17,977 nt of DNA from JBELMB01 sp042088665 (GTDB taxonomy: Bacteria; Pseudomonadota; Alphaproteobacteria; Rhodobacterales; Rhodobacteraceae): the NCBI GenBank assembly GCA_042088665.1, contig JBELMB010000107.1, forward strand, positions 1-17,977. Reading direction: 5' to 3'. The position numbers and the translations under genes are program-made. The notes below the pieces were generated by a model that had not been told where the DNA came from, did not search any database, and saw only the letters and a program-made list of their open reading frames with translations. Each line of letters begins with the position of its first letter. Within the stretch, counting starts at the first letter, position 1. Shown here in pieces: positions 7,475 to 14,908 of the stretch.

Positions 7475-8452
7475 ATGCTGCGTGTTGCTGCCCTTATCAC
7501 GCTCATCGGAACAATGACGACCTGGACCGCCGGTGAGGCGAGTCCTCTGCTGGTGCCCGGTGCATCGGTGCAGTCTGCTGGATCCCAGCAGGCAGTTCAG
7601 GTGTCTTTGCGCCCGGTGAAGCGTCAGCTTTTGGTGCCGGATGCCCGTTGGGACGGGCCGCCCGAGCGCCGTAGCTGGACGCGGACCGTGCTTGACGGTC
7701 TGCGCAGCCATGCGGCTGTTTTGCCCGATGTGGTTCCGCGTGACATTGCCCGGTATTGTCCCGCCTACCCTGAGGCCGATCGCGCGCAGCGGGAGGCCTT
7801 CTGGCTTGGCCTGATTTCTGCGCTGGCCTGGCACGAAAGCACCCATCGTCCAACGGCCGTGGGCGGCGGGGACCTTTGGTACGGGCTCACGCAGATCTAC
7901 CCGGACACGGCGCGGCGTTATGAATGCAAGGCGCGCACCGGTGAGGCGCTGAAGGATCCAGAGGATAACCTGTCCTGCGCCCTGCGCATCATGGCTGTCA
8001 CGGTTCCGCGCGATCAGGTCATCAGCCACCGGATGCGTGGCGTGGCGGCCGATTGGGGGCCGTTCCATTCCGCGCGAAAGCGCATCGACATGATGAACTG
8101 GACGCGCAAGCAGTCCTACTGCCGCGGTCTTCCGTCTGCCTTGCGCCCCGAGGCGCGGCCAGACGCGGTGCTGGCGCAGCGCGCGATGGCGGCGCACAAG
8201 GCAAAGCTCGCGTCGTTGGGCACGGTACGGCCGCGGGTGCGCAGTTTTGCCGGCACTCAGATCGCCAGCCTTCCGACCGATCTGTCCCGGCTGCGGCCCA
8301 TTGCCCGCCCGAATGTGGTCGCCGAGCGCATCGCCGCGGCGCCCATCCTTCAAGCACAAGTGGTGCAAGCCCTGGGGTCCAGGATCCGGCCCAAGGCGCG
8401 CCCGGTGCGCGAAGCATTGGACGTGGTCGTCAGCACCCAATCCGAGAGCTAG
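7475..8452 (+). CDS. Exported lytic-transglycosylase-like (SLT domain) protein
   Basis: The 325-residue product begins with a signal peptide (MLRVAALITLIGTM, cleavage near residue 22). Residues 108-175 show the SLT lysozyme-like core: SALAWHEST with the candidate catalytic Glu121, then GDLWYGLTQIYPDTARRY and the NLSCALRIMA helix. Four cysteines (C95, C151, C168, C216) could form disulfides in the periplasm. Such enzymes cleave the MurNAc-GlcNAc bond of peptidoglycan to anhydro-muropeptides, but activity here is inferred from the fold. The C-terminal third is basic, with three [LI]RPxARP motifs (223-229, 273-279, 304-310). I choose the ATG at 7475 because AGGGTG is upstream and the signal peptide starts there; the GTG at 7424 would add 17 residues without a ribosome site. 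Confidence 0.82.
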   Translation: MLRVAALITLIGTMTTWTAGEASPLLVPGASVQSAGSQQAVQVSLRPVKRQLLVPDARWDGPPERRSWTRTVLDGLRSHAAVLPDVVPRDIARYCPAYPEADRAQREAFWLGLISALAWHESTHRPTAVGGGDLWYGLTQIYPDTARRYECKARTGEALKDPEDNLSCALRIMAVTVPRDQVISHRMRGVAADWGPFHSARKRIDMMNWTRKQSYCRGLPSALRPEARPDAVLAQRAMAAHKAKLASLGTVRPRVRSFAGTQIASLPTDLSRLRPIARPNVVAERIAAAPILQAQVVQALGSRIRPKARPVREALDVVVSTQSES

Positions 8453-8708
8453 GGCAAGGCCCCGTCGCCCGGCGCGCCGTCAGGGTCTGGACGGCGGAAA
8501 GCAAAGATTTACATCCAGCAGATGTGCAAATCAGCCCGTGTCAGGGGGTCAGGGGTGACCTTGTCAGGGGAGACGGACGCCAAGTCTGCAATGCGCTGAA
8601 CCGGTTGGCTGAGGGTCACCGCGCTCAAGCCTGCGCAACAGTCCGAACATCGGCGGCGCGCCGACTGGCGCGCGACACGCCAGCGCCGATTTTACGCGAA
8701 TATCGCTC
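8453..8708. other. Convergent intergenic region with short repeats and hairpin
   Basis: These 256 bp separate the stops of two convergent genes, and I see no gene. GTCAGGGG occurs three times (8540, 8548, 8563). GGTGACC (8554-8560) and GGTCACC (8614-8620) form an inverted repeat with a long loop. A hairpin CTGGCG-CGCGACA-CGCCAG at 8665-8683, followed by CGCCGATTTTACG, is a weak terminator candidate. Confidence 0.4.
8665..8683 (+). terminator. Weak hairpin terminator candidate
   Basis: CTGGCG and CGCCAG pair around a 7-nt loop, and a short T run (TTTT at 8690-8693) follows 6 nt later. It sits between convergent genes, about 210 bp beyond the SLT gene and 26 bp before the acyltransferase stop, so it could serve either. 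The T run is short and offset. Confidence 0.3.
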
Positions 8709-9572
8709 TCAGGCCTTCAGCCAGCTGGGGCGGCGGGTGGCATCCAAAAGCGATACCGCAGGCGCCTTCGGTCCCCCGAGGGCCAGCGTCGCCTTGCGCA
8801 GCATCTCGATGCCCGCTTCGGATTTTGACGGCAGCGCCGAGGGGGAAATCGGCTCCCCGATGGTGATACGAAAGGGTTGGCGCGCCTTGTTCAGGGTCTC
8901 GTGGAACAGCGTGATGTCGCGCAGCGTCGGATGCAGCAAATCAAACAGGTAGAACATCGCGGAGTTGCGCGCCCGGATGTTCACCGGGATCACCGGCAGC
9001 TCCAGCTTGCGCGCAATCATCGCGGCAGACGCCATCCAGGGGCGCTCATGCAGGCTCAGCCCCCGGCGCTTTGCCAGACGGCCCGAAGGAAAGATCACGC
9101 CCAGCCGATCCTGTGCGACCGCTTCGCGGCAGCGCGCCATGGTTTCACGGGTCTTGGCATGGCTGCGCTTGTTCTGGCGCCATTCAACCGGACATATGAT
9201 GTCATCAAGCTGCGGCATCACCCGCACCACATCCTTGTTGGCAAAGAAATAGGTGTCCGGGCGGATGCCACACAGCGCATTGTAAAGGATCACGCCGTCT
9301 GCAAGACCCGTGGGATGGTTCGAGACCATCAGCGCCGGTCCGTGCCGGGGCACATTGTGCAGCCCGATCACTTCGACGTCCTTGTAGATGATTTCGCCCA
9401 GCATGCGGAAACCATCCTGCGCCTTCATGGAATCCACTTCGCTGGCGACGCCAACGGTGTAGTCATATTTCAGCAGGCGCTCCAGAACAGAGCGGGCAGC
9501 GACGACGAACGGGTTCTTGTGCAGGAACCACGGCGCACGCTCTTCGATCAGGGGGTCGATGCGGTCTTTCAT
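8709..9572 (-). CDS. 1-acyl-sn-glycerol-3-phosphate acyltransferase-like (PlsC/OlsB type)
   Basis: The 287-residue protein carries the acyltransferase blocks. VSNHPTGLADG (84-93) has the catalytic His86 with Asp92 (H-x5-D spacing, as in hemolysin-like/OlsB proteins rather than the H-x4-D of classical PlsC); VIFPSGR (159-165) is the FPEGT-like block III; LPVIPVNIRARN (192-203) is the later block. Such enzymes move an acyl chain from acyl-ACP or acyl-CoA to a lysolipid or lyso-ornithine lipid at the inner membrane. There is no long membrane helix, so association would be peripheral. The ATG at 9572 has only a weak ribosome site. The neighbours give no clue to the acceptor lipid; no OlsA-like partner is visible here. 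Confidence 0.82.
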   Translation of the reverse strand: MKDRIDPLIEERAPWFLHKNPFVVAARSVLERLLKYDYTVGVASEVDSMKAQDGFRMLGEIIYKDVEVIGLHNVPRHGPALMVSNHPTGLADGVILYNALCGIRPDTYFFANKDVVRVMPQLDDIICPVEWRQNKRSHAKTRETMARCREAVAQDRLGVIFPSGRLAKRRGLSLHERPWMASAAMIARKLELPVIPVNIRARNSAMFYLFDLLHPTLRDITLFHETLNKARQPFRITIGEPISPSALPSKSEAGIEMLRKATLALGGPKAPAVSLLDATRRPSWLKA

Positions 9573-9723
9573 TAGTCAGCCAAGATCACAGAAGGGTGTC
9601 AGTTGCATGACAGACTGGCCGCCACAAGGGCACCTTACACGAGGGTTGTGGGGGATGCACGCAGGCTTCGGCCTTGGTCGGCGAAGGCCCGCACATGGCG
9701 GCAATTTGTGGCGCGACATGGGC

Positions 9724-10164
9724 TCAGGTGCCGAAAAGGACGAAATGATGCCGTTCCGTCGCGATCCCGCGCGCCTCAAACCCCTCTTGAAGTCTGCCCG
9801 TGTCGGGCAGACTGTCCTGCGGCAGAGTGATGCGGCGTCCGGTGTCGATCACCACACGCACCCGGACGGACATGTCCAGCCGGGTCTCGAAACGCACCTT
9901 TTCGATCTTGTTCAGCGCGACCTCGCCTTCGTTGCGGCCAGAGCCCCAGCGCAGGCGCGCGCCATCCAGCACCAGCCAGGCCTTGCGACCGGAGGCAAAA
10001 TCCCAACCCGCAGGCAGCGTGGTCAGCAGCAGCAGCGCGATCACCACATCCGCCGCATCCAGCACGATCCAGATGGTCAGGATCGCCAGCCAGACCAGCA
10101 TGACAATGAGGCCGGTGCGCAGGGAGCGGGCAGAGCTTTGGTGTTCGATCACGGGTGCTGTCAT
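9724..10164 (-). CDS. Small membrane protein with two helices and a PH-like beta domain
   Basis: The 146-residue product has two hydrophobic helices (about 17-35, LIVMLVWLAILTIWIVL, and 37-52) followed by a beta-rich soluble part: WLVLDGARLRWG (63-74), VALNKIEKVRFET (82-94), RVRVVIDTGRRITL (101-114). This is the arrangement of bacterial PH-domain membrane proteins, but the match is by pattern only. The ATG at 10164 is supported by the protein start MTAPVIEH; the ribosome site is poor. It is followed by the acyltransferase on the same strand after a 151-bp gap, and cobQ lies 165 bp upstream, same strand. Function unknown. Confidence 0.7.
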   Translation of the reverse strand: MTAPVIEHQSSARSLRTGLIVMLVWLAILTIWIVLDAADVVIALLLLTTLPAGWDFASGRKAWLVLDGARLRWGSGRNEGEVALNKIEKVRFETRLDMSVRVRVVIDTGRRITLPQDSLPDTGRLQEGFEARGIATERHHFVLFGT

Positions 10165-10329
10165 GCGTCCATAATTGGCGGGCTTTGTGGCAAATGCAAA
10201 CCGTCCCCGCGCCGCCGCGCGCGTCGGGGGATGTCTGGAGAGCTATGAGACAGCGTTCGGGCACCATTGGCGCGGCGCCAGTCCGCGATGTCCGTCAGAG
10301 GGTGAAGCGGCCTGTTCGCGATCCCGGGC

Positions 10330-11778
10330 TTACCCGGCGGCTGCCAAGAGGCCATCAACGTCCAGATGCGTCTCCATATGGTCTGCAAGTGCGTCCAGCG
10401 TCGCATCGACGCAGGCGCCGTAGCGCGCATCGCTGGCCGCCACCCCAAAGGCGGCAAGCCATTCCCGCCGGAATCCGTCTTCTGTGAACATCCCGTGCAA
10501 GTAGCTGCCCGCGACCCTGCCATCCGGCGACACGGCGCCCTCGGCACGCCCGTCGACCTGCGCGAAAGGGCGCGCGCAATCCGGTCCGGTGGTCCGCCCG
10601 ATGTGGATCTCATAGCCTTGGAACCCGGTGTTCGTGGCCATGTGCCGCGCCGCGACCCGGGTCAGACTCTTGTCGCCGGTCATCTCTGTCTCGACGTCCA
10701 GCAGGCCAAGGCCGGGGGTCTCACCGGCGGGACCTTCGATGCCGTGCGGATCGCGCACCACATGGCCCAGCATCTGGAACCCGCCGCATATCCCAAGGAT
10801 CTGCCCGCCACGCCGATGGTGCGCCAGAAGATCGATGTCCCATCCTTGCGTGCGCAGAAAGGCCAGATCGCCGCGGGTGGATTTTGACCCCGGCAGGATC
10901 ACCACCTCCGCATCGCCGGGCAGGGCCTGACCCGCGGCCAACATGGTCAGCCGCACCCCCGGCTCCAGCGCCAGCGGGTCCATATCGTCGAAATTCGCGA
11001 TCCGTGACAGTTGCAGGCACACCACGTGCAGGCCTTCTGTCCGGCGGGGCGTCGAGATGTCGAGCGCGTCTTCTGCCGGAAGCTTCCACGCTTCTCCGAA
11101 CCACGGCGCCACGCCGAATCCGCGCCAGCCCGTGCGTTCCGCGATCATCGCATAGCCATCGTCAAACAGCGTCGGATCGCCGCGGAACTTGTTGATCAGA
11201 AACCCGCGCACGAGGGCGGCGTCCGCCGGGTCGATCACCGCCTGTGTGCCGACGATCTGTGCGATGACCCCGCCCCGGTCGATGTCGCCGCACAGCACTA
11301 CGGGGACTTCCGCCGCCCGCGCAAAGCCCATGTTGGCGATGTCACCGGGGCGCAGGTTCACTTCGGCCGGGCTGCCGGCACCTTCGACGATCACCAGATC
11401 GTGCCGGGCCTTCAGCCGTTCGAAACTTTGCTGGACCGCCGCCAGCAGCCTGGGCTTCAGCCGCGCGTAGTCCCGCGCTTTCACAGTTGTCAGTCGCTTG
11501 CCCTGCACCACAACCTGACTGCCAACGTCGGTTTCGGGCTTCAGCAGCACCGGGTTCATGTCGGTATGCGGTTCCAGCCCTGCGGCCCGCGCCTGCAGCG
11601 CCTGCGCGCGCCCGATCTCCCCCCCGTCCACCGTAACAGCGGCGTTGTTGGACATGTTCTGCGGTTTGAACGGCGCCACCGACAGGCCACGCCGCCGGGC
11701 GGCCCGGCACAGCCCCGCCACCAGCATCGACTTGCCCACGTTGGAGCCCGTGCCTTGCATCATCAGCGCGCGCGCCAT
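10330..11778 (-). CDS. cobQ: Cobyric acid synthase (adenosylcobyrinic acid a,c-diamide amidotransferase)
   Basis: The 482-residue product is full-length CobQ. Its N-terminal synthetase domain has a P-loop-like GTGSNVGK (9-16), KPQNMSNNAA (38-47) and the CGDIDRGG motif (163-170). The C-terminal class I glutamine amidotransferase domain has GICGGFQMLG (329-338) with nucleophile Cys331 and SYLHGMF with His428. It amidates four side chains of adenosylcobyrinic a,c-diamide to give adenosylcobyric acid, using glutamine and ATP. I start at the ATG at 11778 (MARALMMQG), which fits the family start; the frame is open 8 more codons to a GTG. It belongs to the same pathway as cobO, cobW and cobN to the right but is separated from them by three unrelated genes, and no riboswitch is seen upstream. 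Confidence 0.96.
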   Translation of the reverse strand: MARALMMQGTGSNVGKSMLVAGLCRAARRRGLSVAPFKPQNMSNNAAVTVDGGEIGRAQALQARAAGLEPHTDMNPVLLKPETDVGSQVVVQGKRLTTVKARDYARLKPRLLAAVQQSFERLKARHDLVIVEGAGSPAEVNLRPGDIANMGFARAAEVPVVLCGDIDRGGVIAQIVGTQAVIDPADAALVRGFLINKFRGDPTLFDDGYAMIAERTGWRGFGVAPWFGEAWKLPAEDALDISTPRRTEGLHVVCLQLSRIANFDDMDPLALEPGVRLTMLAAGQALPGDAEVVILPGSKSTRGDLAFLRTQGWDIDLLAHHRRGGQILGICGGFQMLGHVVRDPHGIEGPAGETPGLGLLDVETEMTGDKSLTRVAARHMATNTGFQGYEIHIGRTTGPDCARPFAQVDGRAEGAVSPDGRVAGSYLHGMFTEDGFRREWLAAFGVAASDARYGACVDATLDALADHMETHLDVDGLLAAAG

Positions 11779-11858
11779 GCCAACACCCCGCCTTTCTCTC
11801 ACTTTCGCCAGAGTTTTCCGTCGAATTGATCCGAAACAAACACATGAGGTGAGAGACC

Positions 11859-11993
11859 ATGACGCGCAAGCTCAAATGGAAATCGGCGGCAGGGGCTGCG
11901 GCCATTCTGGCAGTCTGCCTGCTGGCGACCCCGACGCAGGCAGAGATCAACGGGGTTGAAGGGATCGGCGGCAGACCCGCCTTGAGCCTGTAA
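11859..11993 (+). CDS. 44-residue exported peptide
   Basis: The product is MTRKLKWKSAAGAAA, then ILAVCLLATPTQA, then about 16 residues (EINGVEGIGGRPALSL). It is almost all signal peptide: basic start, hydrophobic core, and TQA|E as a good signal peptidase I site. GAGG lies upstream of the ATG with reasonable spacing. The cysteine in LAVC does not make a proper lipobox. It is divergent from cobQ, with 80 bp between the starts. After its TAA the same frame is open for another 41 codons (ending 12119) and contains two cysteines, so a longer gene broken by the TAA is an alternative. I know no family for it. Confidence 0.5.
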   Translation: MTRKLKWKSAAGAAAILAVCLLATPTQAEINGVEGIGGRPALSL

Positions 11994-12111
11994 ATCCGCG
12001 GCCGCGGCACGGCTTGCGTGGTTCAAACGGGATCTGCGGGGACTGTGCCGGTCGCCTCCATCACCCTGTCCGTGATGTGTCCGCCCAATGGCCAACTCGC
12101 TATGCACAGGC

Positions 12112-12723
12112 TCAGGTGAGGCCAAGCCGCACCGGCAAATCGGCACGGGTCCTTGGTGTAAAGTGAAACCCCTGCCAACCGCGCCGCGTGGCCGCCGCCA
12201 CATTGGCCGGGGCGTCGTCGATCAACAGGATCTGCGCCGGTGTCAGGCCCGACCAACGTTCGATCGCCGCAAAGAAGCCCGCGTCCGGTTTGGCCACGCC
12301 CAGCCGACCCGAGGAAAAGAGGTGATCCACCCGCGCGGCAAAGCCCATCTCTTCCTCGATATAGCGCGACCGCCGCGTTTCATTGTTTGTGCCAATCACC
12401 CGACGCGCCGGGTGCGCCTCCATCCAGCCAATGACCTCATGGTCGGGCAGGGCTTCCTTCTCGAACCAATAGTCGAGGAAAGCCTCCGCCGTGATCTCAT
12501 GCCCCTGCGCGATGAGCCACCCCCGCACCACCTCAAGCAGGTCGCGGTCCCCCGTGACAACCTCGCGGATCAGCCCGGATTGAAAGACAAATTCCGAGAA
12601 AGCCGCCTTGTCGATCCCCAAATCCGCCTCAACCCGATCCGCCCAAACAAACCGCCCCTCGCGGATATTGGCATTCAGAACACCATCAAAGTCCCAAACG
12701 ATCAGTTGCGGAGCAGCGGGCAT
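12112..12723 (-). CDS. HAD-superfamily hydrolase
   Basis: The 203-residue product shows the four HAD motifs in order: VWDFDGVLN (9-17, nucleophile Asp11 and Asp13), IGTNNE with Thr112, GVAKPD with Lys145, and LLIDDAPANV (167-175, Asp169/Asp170). The helical cap lies between motifs I and II (about 20-105). It is a soluble phosphatase-like enzyme; the substrate cannot be told. The start at the ATG at 12723 is chosen because AGGAAA precedes it and the fold starts at residue 7; the frame is open for 43 more codons upstream, but that would run into the divergent gene. Divergent from the DUF4062 gene, with 78 bp between starts, and 118 bp from the small peptide gene. Confidence 0.9.
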   Translation of the reverse strand: MPAAPQLIVWDFDGVLNANIREGRFVWADRVEADLGIDKAAFSEFVFQSGLIREVVTGDRDLLEVVRGWLIAQGHEITAEAFLDYWFEKEALPDHEVIGWMEAHPARRVIGTNNETRRSRYIEEEMGFAARVDHLFSSGRLGVAKPDAGFFAAIERWSGLTPAQILLIDDAPANVAAATRRGWQGFHFTPRTRADLPVRLGLT

Positions 12724-12801
12724 AACGGGTTTCCTGTTGACGAAGCCGGGCGGGCCTCGGACAGTGCTCCGACGCGCCACAGATGTCAAAGGTCTTTCGG
12801 G

Positions 12802-13947
12802 ATGGAAAAGCGGTACCAGGTTTTTATTTCGTCTACGTTTCAGGACTTGCAAGGAGCAAGGCAGGAAGTGTCGCAGGCTTTACTTCGTGCAGACTGTTTT
12901 CCTGCTGGAATGGAGTTGTTTCCAGCCGCGGACGAAGGTCAGTTCAACTTCATAAAGAAAGTGATCGATCAATCTGACTACTACATCATTATTTCTGCTG
13001 GTATGTATGGTTCGATCAGTCCTGAGACGGGATTGAGCTACACAGAAATGGAATATGACTACGCATTGGAGACTGGAAAGCCTATCGTTAGGTTGTTACA
13101 CGAAGATCCTCTAGGAACCCTGTCAGGCGATTCAGTTGAGCAAACTGACAAAGGTAAAAGAGCGTTAAAAAAATTCCAAAGGAAGATGAAATCTTCCAGA
13201 TTGGTCGCGCTTTGGAATAATTCTGATCAATTGGGCAAAGAAGTGGTTTTTGCCTTGCAGGACCTAAAGAAGACCTTTCCCGCAACTGGTTGGGCACGTG
13301 CTGACCGACTTTCAAGTGAGGCGTCGCTTTCCAAAATTTCCGAAATGAGAGAAGAAAACGACGCTTTGCACAAAAAGCTGGCGAGGTATGAACATACAGA
13401 ATTTGAGAACACTCTTGAGCGGTTCGTTGGTGAATTGATGTTGGCCGAGTTTGCGCGCTGTGAAAAGAAACGGTATCAACCTTGGGACAATCAAAAGACG
13501 GGTTTTATTTCGGTGGGTGGGCTTGTTAATCGCGTAGACTATCAAGCAACTGGACGAATGTACAAAATAGAGAAAAAAGAGTTTGTTACTTTGCTCTCTT
13601 TTGGTTTCTTGTACTTTGACAACTACTCCAGCGCAGTGAAATTCGCGATGTCCTCCTCAACAGAAATGGAAGATGTGGAAAATCGGATACTTCTGCCGCA
13701 TGAAAGTGAGGAAGTGGAAACACTGGTCATGTCGATGGAGGCTAATATGCTGATATCGGTGCTAAATGACGGAGAGCAGTTGCCTAGGTCGATTATTGAT
13801 CGTGGCAGCTATTTGTCTGCATACAAGTGGAAAATAGATGTGAAATTTAGACGCTGGTTGCTCATGAACCTACCGAGAAGGATTCAGCTGAGCAAATTGA
13901 AGTTACTTAAAACTCCACCCCCAACTGCGCCTTCACCCCTTCCTTGA
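12802..13947 (+). CDS. DUF4062 domain protein, A+T-rich, candidate defence gene
   Basis: The 381-residue product starts MEKRYQVFISSTFQDLQ, with AAAGG at 9 nt. Residues 1-165 match DUF4062 at each landmark: VFISSTFQDL, PAGMELFPAADE (34-45), VIDQSDYYIIISAGMYGS (54-71), SYTEMEYDYA (79-88), GKPIVRLLH, and ATGWARA (161-167). A short coiled coil (about 172-200) joins an unassigned domain (200-365) rich in aromatic residues (FVTLLSFGFLYFDNYSS). DUF4062 occurs in bacterial proteins, including NTPase-linked ones, suspected of roles in conflict or signalling; that role is inferred. The gene is clearly A+T-rich (13141-13200 is 20/60 G+C; 12481-12540 in the neighbour is 41/60), which suggests recent acquisition. 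Its last 13 codons overlap cobO tail to tail by 41 bp. A frame open back to 12088 runs antisense to the HAD gene and is not part of it. Confidence 0.82.
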   Translation: MEKRYQVFISSTFQDLQGARQEVSQALLRADCFPAGMELFPAADEGQFNFIKKVIDQSDYYIIISAGMYGSISPETGLSYTEMEYDYALETGKPIVRLLHEDPLGTLSGDSVEQTDKGKRALKKFQRKMKSSRLVALWNNSDQLGKEVVFALQDLKKTFPATGWARADRLSSEASLSKISEMREENDALHKKLARYEHTEFENTLERFVGELMLAEFARCEKKRYQPWDNQKTGFISVGGLVNRVDYQATGRMYKIEKKEFVTLLSFGFLYFDNYSSAVKFAMSSSTEMEDVENRILLPHESEEVETLVMSMEANMLISVLNDGEQLPRSIIDRGSYLSAYKWKIDVKFRRWLLMNLPRRIQLSKLKLLKTPPPTAPSPLP

Positions 13948-14518
13948 ACGGGTGCTTGACCAGAGACATCTCCGTCACCAGATCCGCCGCCTCGATCAAT
14001 TCCGGCTTGGCGTTGCGCCCGGTCAGCAGGACATGCGTCATGGGCGGCTTTTCCTCCAGAAGGAAGCCCACAACCTCGTCGATATCCAGATAATCGTACC
14101 GCAGGGCGATATTGATCTCGTCCAGCATCACGAACTTGATCTCGGGATCGAGGATCTGCGCGCGGGCGATCTTCCAGCCGTTTTCAGCCGCGGCCACGTC
14201 ACGCTCGCGGTCCTGCGTTTCCCAGGTAAAGCCCTCACCGGAGACAAAGAACCGGCATTCGTCAGAAAACCGCTCGCGCAGGAATGTCTTTTCGCCCGTC
14301 GCCCAGTTGCCCTTTATGAATTGCACGACCGCGCAGGGCATCTGATGCGCGATACACCGCATGATCATGCCGAATCCCGAGGACGACTTGCCCTTGCCGG
14401 GCCCGGTATGAACCATGATCAGACCTTTCTCTTCGGTCTTGGTGGCCATCATCTTGTCGCGCGCCGCCTTGATTTTCTTCATCTTTTCGTTGTGGCGCAG
14501 GGTGAGATCATCGGACAT
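13907..14518 (-). CDS. cobO: Cob(I)yrinic acid a,c-diamide adenosyltransferase (CobO/BtuR)
   Basis: The 203-residue protein starts MSDDLTLRHNEKMKKIK; GAGGAA lies 6 nt upstream of the ATG at 14518. It has the P-loop HTGPGKGKSSSGFG (37-50), QFIKGNW (66-72), GEGFTWETQD (94-103), MLDEINIAL (131-139), LLTGR (164-168) and the C-terminal VKHPF (187-191), all typical of CobO/BtuR. It transfers the 5'-deoxyadenosyl group from ATP to the cobalt of reduced corrinoids, in the cytosol. The length is normal. Its TAA (13907-13909) is inside the 3' end of the DUF4062 gene. It is divergent from the riboswitch-controlled DUF1636-cobW-cobN block. A longer in-frame reading to 14746 would be antisense to the riboswitch and is not accepted. 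Confidence 0.95.
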   Translation of the reverse strand: MSDDLTLRHNEKMKKIKAARDKMMATKTEEKGLIMVHTGPGKGKSSSGFGMIMRCIAHQMPCAVVQFIKGNWATGEKTFLRERFSDECRFFVSGEGFTWETQDRERDVAAAENGWKIARAQILDPEIKFVMLDEINIALRYDYLDIDEVVGFLLEEKPPMTHVLLTGRNAKPELIEAADLVTEMSLVKHPFKEGVKAQLGVEF

Positions 14519-14534
14519 GCGGCATTCCTCAAGC

Positions 14535-14562
14535 TTGACATTTCCGCGCCGCTGCAACCAAT
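14535..14562 (+). promoter_or_regulatory. Putative promoter of the cobalamin riboswitch transcript
   Basis: TTGACA (14535-14540) is a perfect -35 box. Sixteen bases later, ACCAAT (14557-14562) is a weak -10 match. The predicted transcript start would be at about 14569, right at the riboswitch P1 stem (14571). It lies only 17-22 bp upstream of the divergent cobO ATG. Confidence 0.5.
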
Positions 14563-14570
14563 TGCGCAGA

Positions 14571-14772
14571 CGCTGGTGCCCAAGGCGACTTGGGTGAAAA
14601 GGGAATGTGCAGTCCGCCGCGGCAAGGTCAACCCATGACCGGCGCCACGGCACGGCCAGCACAGCCGCCCCCGCGACCGTGACCGGAGAGGTCCCAAGGC
14701 CACTGGCACATCGCCGGGAAGGCCGGGAACCGCGGCGAGACGCCACTCCGCAAGCCGGGAGACCTGCCAGCG
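14571..14772 (+). promoter_or_regulatory. Cobalamin (adenosylcobalamin) riboswitch
   Basis: The conserved blocks occur in the right order on the plus strand: GGTGCC (14575-14580), GGGTGAAAAGGGAA (14592-14605), GCCGCCCCCGCGACCGTGA (starting about 14665), GGCCACTGG (about 14698-14706), GGGAAGG (about 14716-14722), and the B12 box AAGCCGGGAGACCTGCC (14752-14768), which differs from the consensus by one base. P1 closes as CGCTGG (14571-14576) with CCAGCG (14767-14772). Riboswitches of this class bind adenosylcobalamin and lower expression of the downstream genes, here DUF1636, cobW and cobN. The expression platform (14773-14983) has no classical U-run terminator, so control by ribosome access or Rho is more likely. 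Confidence 0.93.
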
Positions 14773-14791
14773 GCCGTGCGTGGTGTGCAGT

Positions 14792-14908
14792 CCCGCCCGG
14801 TTTTGCGTGACGTCCGGGGCCGCTTGGTGCGCCTCACATGCGAAACCGGCCATGGATCTGCAACCCTCTGCAATCGCGGCGATACTGTGTGAGACGAAAC
14901 CGGGCGGG
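14792..14908 (+). promoter_or_regulatory. Riboswitch expression platform with long-range inverted repeat
   Basis: CCCGCCCGGTTT (14792-14803) and AAACCGGGCGGG (14897-14908) are perfect complements over 12 bp and flank about 93 nt. A shorter copy of the right arm, AAACCGG (14843-14849), could pair with the same left arm (CCGGTTT, 14797-14803), so two mutually exclusive hairpins are possible. No T run follows either. The DUF1636 ribosome site AAAGGA lies about 60 nt further on and is not covered by either pairing. Confidence 0.5.

Noticed and set aside
8540..8570. Three GTCAGGGG copies as a possible CRISPR or iteron array.
   Set aside because: Units are 8 bp with irregular spacing and only three copies; no replication or CRISPR genes are present.
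12757..12772. TCGGA-CAGTGC-TCCGA inverted repeat between the HAD and DUF4062 starts.
   Set aside because: Only 5 bp of stem in G+C-rich DNA; common by chance, and no evidence of a regulator or attachment site.
12088..12801. The plus-strand frame of the DUF4062 gene is open back to 12088, which would give a 619-residue protein.
   Set aside because: The upstream part is antisense to the HAD hydrolase with all its motifs; the DUF4062 fold begins exactly at the ATG at 12802 with a ribosome site.
14519..14746. N-terminal extension of cobO to 14746.
   Set aside because: It would be antisense to the riboswitch; the family start and GAGGAA ribosome site are at 14518.
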